From assembly GCA_961205875.1 (NCBI GenBank), contig OY540813.1, forward strand, positions 21,051,001 to 21,115,000: a stretch of 64,000 nt of DNA. The letters run 5' to 3'. Made by a program: the position numbers and the translations under genes. Source of the DNA: Sialis fuliginosa. Taxonomy: Eukaryota; Arthropoda; Insecta; Megaloptera; Sialidae. This document shows positions 1-11,600 of this stretch, piece by piece; position 1 is the first letter of the stretch; every line of letters begins with the position of its first letter. A model generated the notes under the pieces. That model made no database searches. It saw nothing but the letters and a program-made list of their open reading frames with translations, and was not told the DNA's origin.

Positions 1-87
1 ATTATCATATAAGTATTTTTACATTAAAAACATTCGACCCAATACACACATAAATATTAAGTTTTTTTTTTTTTTTTTAATTATTTT

Positions 88-606
88 TTTTTCGGTTTCA
101 TTAGCCTATGTTTTAGCTTTAGATCAAAAATTAATTGTACCAGAATTTCAGACTTCTAGATCAAACCTGTGAACGGCACAAACCGAGTGTTTTTCCCATT
201 TGATTAACATGGGAAAAATTACTTTTACTTACTCGTGAATAGTTCGTAAAAAAATTTTTTTGAAAATGTCTCAGAGCAATATTTTGTAGATAATTAAGTT
301 CTCAATTCATAAATCCATCATAAAAATTGGGTTTTACTTTTTATGATAATGTTTAAACAAACATATCTTTAAAAATACTGGATCTATGAATTGAGCACTT
401 GGGAACTTTTTGTAGGAAATATAATTCTCTATAGTATGCTGCTGTAGTTTTCATGCGTAAGTAAAAAAGTAATTTTTCCCATGTTAATCAAATGGGAAAA
501 AGACTCGGTTTGCGCCGTTCACAGGTTTTATCTACGAGTCTGAAATTTTGGCACAATTAACTTTTGATCCAGAGCTAAAACATAGGCCAATTGGACCGAA
601 AAAATA
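88..606. mobile_element. Foldback MITE with arms of about 145 bp
   Basis: The segment reads as a long imperfect inverted repeat. The left arm (about 88-235) and right arm (about 455-606) share the cores GCCTATGTTTTAGC and CCCATTTGATTAACATGGG, and the central part also pairs (CTCAATTCATA near 300 with TATGAATTGAG near 387). No transposase frame is present. The exact ends and target duplication are blurred by flanking T and A tracts, so the superfamily is not assigned. Confidence 0.8.
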
Positions 607-3355
607 AAACTAAAAAAACATTCTAATAAATATACTTCACATTTCTATTTTAGAAAAAAATCGTTACAAAATAATTTAACTTTCAATTAAAAATATAACA
701 TTTATATATTAATCCCAATGTTTCCCTTATAATAAAAACATCATACTTATTGTTTTAAAGAGTAGTAAACAAAATCATCAATAAAAATTATAAATACATA
801 CACATAAAAAATGGAAACAAAAAACAAACAGAATCCTTTTAAAATCTTTTCACCTACTGACACAGTAATGAATTATAAGAATTTTACAAAATAAATAAAT
901 ATTCGCTTTTGTATATTTTTTTGTTATAATATTGCTTTTGTTTACACAAAGTTGCGTATTTTCTTAATAAGTTTACAGTTTGCTACAAAATGAGGCAAAC
1001 AATACATGTTTTTTTACCAAACATATGATTCTTTTGTATAATTTTAATAATAACATCATTTTATTTTCTATTCGTTTTTATTGATATTTCTATTTTTTTA
1101 TTAAATGAAACATTATTACGTATTATGTGAAGGTATATTTTATTTATTAGTATTTCAATATTATTGTCATCTATGAAGAAAAGTGTCTGTTACTATCTCT
1201 CCAGTTAGAAAACCATTTGGATGAAGCTTTAAAAAATATCTTTCGATATTTTTACGAGAACGTCTACAATTAACCATTAAGATACGCCTTCATTAAAATT
1301 TTTTCGTTTTGATATTTATAAAATACACAAAAGACGATGGTTACGAGTGAAAATTGATTATTTTAATTAATTAATCGTCAATTTTTAACAACTCGCGCTT
1401 GCTTATAATACAGTTAACGATACACATTTTAACATGCCACGACGAAATTCAACATCTATAATAAATATTAAATAAATATTTTTTTTAAATTTCAACTTAG
1501 AAATTAAATGTTTTTTTGAAAATGCGAGACGCAAAAAAATTTGTTTTCATAATGAATATCAAAGTCAAATATAATTTACCTTTGAGCAACGCCGGGAGCT
1601 ACATATATAATATTAATATTGGTAATATAATAATAATATGTATTTACTTACATGCAAATTTATCATTAAGGACATAATATACAAATTATAACTTTTTAAT
1701 AAAAACTGCAATTAAAATACATTCGACCAGAGTTTTCAAACCAGCGATAAATATAGCGGACAATTTAATTCAAGGACGGGGAACCTGAAGATACATACAT
1801 ATTTTATAATAAATTTAATGTAAAGGAGACATGTTAAGATGGTTTGATATTACCAAATGTGTACGTTATTAAAAAAATATTATAATGTTTATCAATAAAC
1901 AGTTTTAAAAATTAAAATTAAATTAAATGCACTTGTTTAGTGACGTGTGACGAAAGTTAATGAAATTTTACTGACCAATTACAAAATTACAACAATATAT
2001 TTAAATTAAAAAAAAATAACTGATAGGTATAAACTGTAAAACGGATTCGAAATTTAATTTATTAATAGTTTTTTAAATCTTCTCATTTTAAAAAATGATT
2101 CAAAATTTGTAACGATAAATTTTTTATCAACAAAAAAATGTATATCAACTTACAAGAAGAATTGATATCTTAAGAATTAATAAATAAAACAATAAATTAA
2201 TGAACCGCGCAAATATTAAAATTTAATAAAAAATGATATTTTTTTTAAATTTATATACCTACCAATGAGATATCTAATTGTTACTTTTAAATTATTTATA
2301 TTCACAAATACTAAACATAACATTTAAATTCTTAACTATTTATAGAACCCTGTACTTAAATTAGCTATTGTGCGAGGCGTTAATCAAACTACGAATAATC
2401 AAACGTAACTCACATTTATTGTGCTATGAAATTCCTCAACCATATAATTAATTATCAGGATCACCTAGACCTCCAGCCCTGTGTATCCACGGAGACAGGC
2501 AACTATTGCAACACCATAAACTGTTACCCGACTATAAACACCGCCACAAAATTATGTACACAAACACACAAATAACCGAAATACGTGATACTGCTGATAC
2601 ACGTGCTATATCTAAAACAAACTTGAAACAATCTGGATACATAGATTTATTGATGGTCCTTATATAACACTTATTGTATTTTCACGATTAAACTTGAATT
2701 TGCAATGAGCGAAAGGTATTTTGTTTAACAGAATTTAACTAGTTTATCGCGATTGTCTATTTGCACTAATTGTATACAAAATATTGTGTAAGGATATTGT
2801 TTTGTAAATGAACTATGCTACCTACTAATAATTAGTATATATTTTTGAATAATTAATTATTTGTTAAATATCTTGGAAATTTTAGATTGTTCAAAAAAAA
2901 GTTTTCAATAAAAGATTCGTGGTTTTTTTACGTAGAATACTAAATAAAAACTAATGGTTCCTGTTTAAAAAAAATGATGTTGACTTTTAAAAAACCTTGA
3001 AGGCCACATTAAAATAACAAATAAATATTATTATATGATTACCTCCTCACAACCAAATTTTTTTTTTCAAATATGTGATGGTAAAAAATCTGTAATACTT
3101 TAAATTCCCCACTCTGTATATCGCCGTTATATAAATTTGATAATAATTTTAGCTAAAAAGGAATTTAAATTATAATGGAAATATTTATTATACTGTCATT
3201 TGTAGTAATACAACACTTATGCTTTAACTGTAGTCACTAAATTCAAGAAAAGTTAACAAACAATAAGTTACTATATCGACATAATAAACCTTACAATAAT
3301 AATATTTTAGCTTATTATCCCCAAATCATAATTTTTATTAATTAATTATTTATGA
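607..3355. other. AT-rich stretch without a recognised gene
   Basis: Mostly A/T tracts and short tandem runs. The only unusual part is a GC-richer patch at about 2450-2600 containing a 49-codon open frame (2426-2575), discussed in the findings. No exon of the downstream receptor was recognised here. Confidence 0.6.
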
Positions 3356-3721
3356 GAGCGTTCACGTCTGACCAAAAAACGAAACAACGAGCTTTGATTG
3401 GTTGATTCATGAAATTTCTGGTGGAATGTACCGGAAATTAAAAGAATGTCATTTTTAAGCGTGTAAGGAAGTGAGAAAGAAGTAACTAGAAAGAGAAAGA
3501 AACTAATGACCAGGCTTACCAAAAAAAATTTATGTTCACTTCATGTTGAGCGTTTCTGCCAGAACACTAGTTTCTAGCTCTTTCTGGTTACTTCTTTCTC
3601 ACTTCCTTACACGCTTAAAAAATAACATTTTTTAAATTTCTGGTACATTCCACCAGAAATACCATGAATCAACCAATCAAAGCTCGTTGTTCACCGTTTT
3701 TGGCCAGTCGTGAACGTGACC
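3356..3721. mobile_element. Foldback MITE with arms of about 160 bp
   Basis: The left arm (about 3356-3515) and right arm (about 3560-3721) are inverted copies sharing GAGCTTTGATTGGTTGATTC, GTGTAAGGAAGTGAGAAAGA and a terminal CGTTCACG motif. The loop is short and no coding frame is present. Target duplication is not clear. It lies about 30 bp before a Helitron. Confidence 0.85.
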
Positions 3722-3752
3722 ATTATGTACTACATCAACGTTTCATAGATTA

Positions 3753-3781
3753 TCCTTAATATATATAAAGCTCAACGTCTC

Positions 3782-3819
<38 letters not shown>

Positions 3820-4337
3820 CGTTAGTTACCTTATCACTCGAGAACCACTTATCCGATTTACGAGTTTTTTTTTTTAATTCATAGGTACGTTCTCTGGCCA
3901 GGTTATAGGCTATATTTTTTTACGTTAGGTAACATAACAACAAAGCAGTGACGATAATAGTAAATCAAGTCGGAAAAAATTTTGCCGTCGGCGCGCTGTT
4001 TTGTAATACGCTGCCTAAACCGTTCAATATAGAACAAAATAATGTATTAAAGAATTGTGTAGAATCAAAAGTTCTACAATTAAGTCAGCGACACGATATG
4101 TCTAACTTTTATATTTAAGCCACAATGACTGCTTTTATGTTACAAAAAAAACATAAAATATTTGGGTTTTGTTTACATGGACTTATGACCTGCAAAACAT
4201 TAATCCTTATCGAAATAAATGATTTCATCGTCATAAGTACTTAATGTAGATATAGTTTGCCATTTACAGCATCCAATTTGGTCGTATAGTTTAGAAAATA
4301 TCTTAAAATCCTTAATATATATAAAGCTCAACGTCTC

Positions 4338-4387
<50 letters not shown>

Positions 4388-5555
4388 CGTTAGTTACCTT
4401 ATCACTCGAGAACCACTTATCCGATTTACGAGTTTTTTTTTTTAATTCATAGGTACGTTCTCTGGCCAGGTTATAGGCTATATTTTTTTACGTTAGGTAA
4501 CATAACAACAAAGCAGTGACGATAATAGTAAATCAAGTCGGAAAAAATTTTGCCGTCGGCGCGCTGTTTTGTAATACGCTGCCTAAACCGTTCAATATAG
4601 AACAAAATAATGTATTAAAGAATTGTGTAGAATCAAAAGTTCTACAATTAAGTCAGCGACACGATATGTCTAACTTTTATATTTAAGCCACAATGACTGC
4701 TTTTATGTTACAAAGAAAACATAAAATATTTGGGTTTTGTTTACATGGACTTATGACCTGCAAAACATTAATCCTTATCGAAATAAATGATTTCATCGTC
4801 ATAAGTACTTAATGTAGATATAGTTTGCCATTTACAGCATCCAATTTGGTCGTATAGTTTAGAAAATATCTTAAAATATATTTATAAAGGTAATATCTTA
4901 AATGTATGGTGTCGTGCCGCATCGAAGCGTGTACATCAGACTGGATTCGCGTACGCTCGGTAGATATTCGGAGTCCCTCGGCTGACGTTTGAGTTAATTT
5001 TGTTTTCAATAATTAACATTTAAATTTAAACAGAACACAAATTATTTGTACTTTTTTCTTCTGATTCGTTTTTGTTAGGTAATTTAGGTATTGATAAATT
5101 ATTATTACAATAATAACTAATCGTGTTTGTACTTAATTAATTAAACTATATTTTTCAAAAATCCTAAACAATAATTCCGTAGTCTACGCGAGCGAAGCCG
5201 CGTGGGCCCAGCTAGTATATTTATAAAGGTAACATTTTAAATGTATGGTGTCGTGCCGCATCGAAGCGATGTACATCAGACTGGATTCGCTTACGTTCGG
5301 TAGATATTCGGAGTCCCTCGGCTGACGTTTGAGTTAATTTTGTTTTCAATAATTAACATTTAAATTTAAACAGAACACAAATTATTTGTACTTTTTTCTT
5401 CTGATTCGTTTTTGTTAGGTAATTTAGGTATTGATAAATTATTATTACAATAATAACTAATCGTGTTTGTACTTAATTAATTAAACTATATTTTTCAAAA
5501 ATCCTAAACAATAATTCCGTAGTCTACGCGAGCGAAGCCGCGTGGGCCCAGCTAG
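3753..5555 (+). mobile_element. Non-autonomous Helitron (outer copy), split by a second copy
   Basis: Rolling-circle transposon without Rep/helicase coding. It starts with TCCTTAATATAT at 3753 after an A, and ends at 5555 in CTAG followed by a T, as expected for Helitron insertion between A and T. Upstream of CTAG lies a hairpin ACGCG-A-GC-GAA-GC-CGCGT. The outer copy consists of 3753-4308 plus 5216-5555 (896 bp). A (CTGT)n microsatellite lies at about 3781-3820. The two halves are separated by a complete second copy inserted at an A^T site. Confidence 0.9.
4309..5215 (+). mobile_element. Non-autonomous Helitron (inner copy) nested in the same family
   Basis: A complete 907-bp copy with TCCTTAATATAT at 4309 and CTAG at 5212-5215. 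It sits between TCTTAAAA of the outer copy (ending 4308) and TATATTTATAAAGG (from 5216), which is exactly the uninterrupted junction seen inside the inner copy near 4875. Its (CTGT)n tract (about 4336-4387) is longer than that of the outer copy. The copies differ by few substitutions, so the insertion is recent. Confidence 0.9.
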
Positions 5556-6356
5556 TAATAATATATAGGTTTATGTGTACTATTCTATATATTATGTTTA
5601 CAGTTTGTTGACAAACATGTCAGTAAAATATTAAATATCGTAATTTTTTTTTATAATTACAATACATCTTTGCATTGATTTTCAATTTCTTATATATGCG
5701 TGTATCGAGTAAGATATATTTTAGATGTGTATATGTTACAGATATTATTAAAGCAGATAGGTACTATTTCATTAAATTTAAAATGTCCAAATTCATATTA
5801 AGTAAGATCCTTAAGATAAGGGACTTTATTGTTAAAATAACAAAATCCCATAAACAATATTAGAACATTTGATATTTATTATAATAAATTAAATTAAATA
5901 TTTGTTTAGAAGTATATTACCTAAGTATATATGATTTAAAATAGTAAAAAAAAACGTATAGAAATCTTAGATATTCTTTAATTATTTAATAACATATTAG
6001 TTGAGACGTGTATTAAGTAAAATAAATAATTCAGTTTTGTCGGTACAAACCTACAGCTATCGAGAATGATCTAAGGTTTTTATATTATTCATTTACATTC
6101 ATAATAATATTTTATAAGGAATCATTCATATATAACGTCACACTAGTTCAACAATTTTAGATTCCTGATCATCCTATGTCATATTTTGAGTTCCTCCCTT
6201 CCCCTTCATGATCTTACATACTTATATTAGCAGGCAAAATACATACCTATTATTAAGAATTAATTATTTAATATTTGCGTTTTCTAATATACGTGATATG
6301 AAATAGACATAACGTCACGGTAACGTAACCACCCTGTTTACGTGAAAGGAGATATA
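5556..6356. other. AT-rich spacer without a recognised gene
   Basis: Sequence between the Helitron pair and the next foldback element. Short open frames here look like chance frames in A/T-rich DNA, without splice context or a domain. Confidence 0.6.
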
Positions 6357-7533
6357 CAGGGTGAGTCATATCAGGTAGAACAAACTTGAACCGTGGATTG
6401 AGAAAAATATTTTAAGCAAAAAAGTTTATATGAACATGTGTCCGGAAATTCTTCGTGAGGGAGCTACAGACCTTCGAAGATTTAACCCAAAATTAGTTTT
6501 TATTTAATTTCTAGAGAACTCATTATGCTACAGTTATGAAATTTGATACAGGCTTTGATATTAATTAATGTTATCGATTTCCAGTATCAAATAATAATAA
6601 TTTTGACCAGGGGTGTATGGAGCCCGTGGACCTACCGATTTTTATCAATTATTTTTTTGTTCATGAATTTTTTCCTGAGTTGGGTTCTTGTAGAAGATTA
6701 TATGATACAAAATACACAAAAATAAGTATTGTTTATTTATCATAAGATCAACCGTTTTCGAAAAATATCGAAAAAAGAAAATACTGTAGAATTTTACTTT
6801 ATACGGATGCTTCAAATTACATAAAATAAGTTTATATTCTTGTTCTATAATTAAAAATAAGATAAAAAGTTAATATAAATATACCTCCTAATACTTATCA
6901 TCATAGAGTTATAGCCAGTTGTATTACTGTTACACGTATTTTGCTAACCTGATTAAAAAACGAAATTATAAATGGCTGTTTGTTGTTAAAAATGCAGTTT
7001 TGGGGGTATATTTATATTAACTTTTCATCTTATTTGTAATCATAGAACAAGAATATAAATTTATTTTGTGTAATTTGAAGCATTCGTATAAAGTAAAATT
7101 CTACAGTATTTTCTTTTTTCGATATTTTTCGAAAACGGTTGATCTTATGATAAATAAACAATACTTATTTTTGTGTATTTTGTATCATATAATCTTCTAC
7201 AAGAACCCAACTCAGGAAAAAATTCATGAACAAAAAAATAATTGATAAAAATCGGTAGGTCCACGGGCTCCATACACCCCTGGTCAAAATTATTATTATT
7301 TGATACTGGAAATCGATAACATTAATTAATATCAAAGCCTGTATCAAATTTCATAACTGTAGCATAATGGGTTCTCTAGAAATTAAATAAAAACTAATTT
7401 TGGGTTAAATCTTCGAAGGTCTGTAGCTCCCTCACGAAGAATTTCCGGACACATGTTCATATAAACTTTTTTGCTTAAAATATTTTTCTCAATCCATGGT
7501 TCAAGTTTGTTCCACCTGATATGACTCACCCTG
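6357..7533. mobile_element. Large foldback element, TA target site (Tc1/mariner-like MITE)
   Basis: The ends read TA-CAGGGTGAGTCAT and ATGACTCACCCTG-TA, with TA on both sides as the likely target duplication. The arms at 6357-6886 and 7004-7533 are each about 530 bp and nearly identical, around a loop of about 117 bp. Each arm contains the same 60-codon open frame on opposite strands, which follows from the inverted repeat and is not taken as a gene. The CAGGGTG terminus and TA duplication suggest Tc1/mariner relatives; this is inferred from ends only. Confidence 0.85.
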
Positions 7534-7689
7534 TATAGACGACTCCTTAGAATCCGAACAGGATCCGATGAATACCCCTTACTTGGCTTTTTCAAAGAAT
7601 TACCCCCTTGCCCTCTCGAAGTCAGCGCCTATGCAGATATGTAGGTACACAAATTTATTACATACCTACTATTTAACATTTATCTAATA

Positions 7690-8518
7690 CTAGCTGGGCC
7701 CACGCGGCTTCGCTCGCGTAGACTACGGAATTATTGTTTAGGATTTTTGAAAAATATAGTTTAATTAATTAAGTACAAACACGATTAGTTATTATTGTAA
7801 TAATAATTTATCAATACCTAAATTACCTAACAAAAACGAATCAGAAGAAAAAAGTACAAATAATTTGTGTTCTGTTTAAATTTAAATGTTAATTATTGAA
7901 AACAAAATTAACTCAAACGTCAGCCGAGGGACTCCGAATATCTACCGAACGTAAGCGAATCCAGTCTGATGTACATCGCTTCGATGCGGCACGACACCAT
8001 ACATTTAAAATGTTACCTTTATAAATATATTTTAAGATATTTTCTAAACTATACGACCAAATTGGATGCTGTAAATGGCAAACTATATCTACATTAAGTA
8101 CTTATGACGATGAAATCATTTATTTCGATAAGGATTAATGTTTTGCAGGTCATAAGTCCATGTAAACAAAACCCAAATATTTTATGTTTTTTTTGTAACA
8201 TAAAAGCAGTCATTGTGGCTTAAATATAAAAGTTAGACATATCGTGTCGCTGACTTAATTGTAGAACTTTTGATTCTACACAATTCTTTAATACATTATT
8301 TTGTTCTATATTGAACGGTTTAGGCAGCGTATTACAAAACAGCGCGACGACGGCAAAATTTTTTCCGACTTGATTTACTATTATCGTCACTGCTTTGTTG
8401 TTATGTTACCTAACGTAAAAAAATATAGCCTATAACCTGGCCAGAGAACGTACCTATGAATTAAAAAAAAAAACTCGTAAATCGGATAAGTGGTTCTCGA
8501 GTGATAAGGTAACTAACG

Positions 8519-8576
<58 letters not shown>

Positions 8577-8605
8577 GAGACGTTGAGCTTTATATATATT
8601 AAGGA
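7690..8605 (-). mobile_element. Non-autonomous Helitron, third full copy, inverted
   Basis: Complete 916-bp copy on the - strand. Its CTAG end is at 7690-7693 and its TC end at 8605, and the flanks again give A before TC and T after CTAG. The microsatellite appears as (CAGA)n at about 8518-8576. Several substitutions match the outer rather than the inner copy of the 3.7-5.6 kb pair, for example in the GATGTACATC stretch. Confidence 0.9.
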
Positions 8606-11600
8606 TATACACGTACCTACATATATCTACTACTCAACTTAATTTTAAAAAATGTGATAATCTTACATAGAATATAATGTCAGTAATATAATATGTATTT
8701 CATAAAAAATTAAATAAAAATACAGGTGACCTATTTCTCAATGTCAATAAGGTTCCCGCATGCAAATTTTTTTTTACGAAAACTGCTTTGCATTGCTAAT
8801 ACAACCCACATCAATATAATTTCGTTACGTATAACAAATTTAAATATTGTTTAATCAAGCGTAAGCATTTAAAAATATATTTATATGGATCGGTTTTGAC
8901 AAATTAAACTCTTATTCTGCCGAAAAATAACCTTTTTAATACGGTAATATTCGACTTCATTAAAGTTGATATTTTTATGTCAGAACATATTGCATTAAGA
9001 ATTTTTTAATACGTTTTCAATATGAGCTTTGACGTGTAAGTATTGAACTTTATCATTGAGTTTCCTTTTTCAAAAATCCAACATTACAAGTTTTTTCACT
9101 TTGTTGTATAATTTATGATTGAAGAAAATACTAATTAATTAATGGTTACAAAATAAATAAAGGGTAGTATTTTATACACTTTGAGTGTTATAACAGTTTA
9201 ACTCAAAACGAATAAATCATCTCACCTTTTGCGGGAATTACATCCCCCTCCTCCTTCAAAACGATGTGTTGTTTTTTTCTGCAATACTTATTACATATAG
9301 TTATTAACATTACACTCTGTTACTAAACAAAAGCACAAAATTTTCACTAAAATTTTGAAATAACAACTTTTTTTTACCACAATTCACCCCTTCGGATATA
9401 GCTACCCTAAATTTAAAAAAAATATACACTTTTTTAAACATCGTATCTAGACAATCCGTGGAAATTTTTTTAACAAAACTATGTAACATTGAAAAAGTAT
9501 CCCACTAATTGTGACAAACAGTGTATATGTTATTGCTTGATTAATACAGACATTCATTTTAAGAAACAATTATTTTTTCATTGTGTCATTTTATTTCAAT
9601 AATAAACGAAATATATCATACTATCTTGATTGTATTAACTATTTTGTAATAAATCAAAAAATGTTCGAAAATATTTATAAATGCTTATTTTTGAGTTTTT
9701 GAATAATTTTGTAATGTTCTTCGGATTTTATTTGAAATAGATGGGCGTTTAAATTGTTATGATAAATTAATATGATACATAGATTATGAATTATTATTCT
9801 CACTTTCTTGACCTTCTGGTTTTAATAATGCTCTAATGTTGTAGTAATATTACAAACACATATAATCATATCATTTATTTGTATGATGTGTAACAATCTA
9901 TAGTAATGTCACGAAATGTTATGGACCTTAATGTAGCTATAAATCATAGGATATTTGTGTTGTCGCTACATCGTTTAAAACCTATATAGATATACATACA
10001 TATAAGCGCGAAATAATGTTGAAACAAGATATTTATAATGCAATAATATTTTAATTGTTCGTGTTATATTGTACGAATAAATTTCTGAGACCACCACAAC
10101 CCATTTTATATTTGTAATATAGAAACGAATATTTGAAAGAATTTTTTTATATAAAAAAAACTTTATAATAATATTTTTTACAACTTTTGTTTTAAGGTAG
10201 GTGTGTATACAAAAAGTAAAAATTCAAAAGAAAAAATACTGATCTACTTTTGATAAAACCGTTCAGTGGATCATAAATCAATAAGGTATAGTATAAATGC
10301 AAAAATGCGTAAAAAATACCATTAATGGTCCATAAATCATAGCACACGTGACATTATCGATTGTTGGAAAACTAACTTCATAGGAAACAGAATATAGGAT
10401 CAGTCATGTCATCATTCTGGAATTTTAAAAGGTAAAATATATTAAACTATTAATTCCTGTCATATGATACAGTGAATAATGCAAATAATATATAGAATGA
10501 TTATTTTATAAACATACATGCAAATTTTATACATATTTTACATTTGAAATCTCCTGTTTATTAATATACAATATACATACATAAAATAACTTACAATAAA
10601 TACTCTCATAAACATAAATTGGCATGCAGTATGTTTTTATTTATTTCTATAACATCTTCAGATTTCTAAATATTAATAAATCGATAACATGCAGTTTCCT
10701 TTCACTACAAAATTTATTGTTTGAAAAAATGAGATAATTAATTCTTACTGTAAATCCATTCTACCGAGCTTTCATTGACTAGTAAAAGTCTCTCCATTTA
10801 AGATCTAATTAAAGAGTATAGAATTATAAATTTATCAGTCTCTACATTTTATTTTAAATATACATACGAATATAAATATTTTACTCAAATATGAAAACTA
10901 ATGTCGAATTCCATATATATAATATCGAGATTCCTTAAATTGTAATATGTTGATTTATTGGCATACATGCAATCTACCTAAAGTATTATACGTACCTATA
11001 TCACTAAAATTCACTGAATATTTTATGAGATTATTGGATATTAAACAGTAACAAAAATCCATTTAATTAACGGAGGATTACATATTTAGCGGTCAGGAAT
11101 TAAACACATAATATATGTAAATTCCAAAACAAGTAAATATTAATTTGTTAATCTTTGGTAAATGCGTATTTTTTATAAACAACCAAAATTAACAGATTTG
11201 CAAATTACGAATTACGCGTAAACAGATTATTAAGCTTTTTAACAACACAGTTTAACAAAATATCAACAATCAATTAATTATTTGTGTCCACGGATGTTGT
11301 AATGAAAAGTGTTTGATCAGTTCAATTTTTTTGAGGAAACCGGGTGGTTATAATCTAATTTTTTGTTTACTTTACAGAAAATGATATTAATTATTGGTAT
11401 TTGGAAAACTTTTTAAATTTTTTTTTTAATATAATAGGTAGTTTTAGGTAGATCGCATACACATATACAAAATATACACATATGTATGTTAATAATAAAG
11501 ATACCATATATAAAAATGTGAGTAGACCCAATCTCCCCTACTATATTACCTTATTGTTATCTTTTATATCATGTGCAATGTTCGCAATTCTTCGTTAATG

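Noticed and set aside
4809-5009. 66-codon frame on the - strand
   Set aside because: Lies inside the inner Helitron, which is non-coding in all copies.
6543-7347. Identical 60-residue frames on opposite strands
   Set aside because: They lie in the two arms of one inverted repeat, so the match is structural; no domain is recognised.
8518-8576. (CAGA)n array considered as an independent satellite
   Set aside because: It is the internal microsatellite of the Helitron, present in all young copies.
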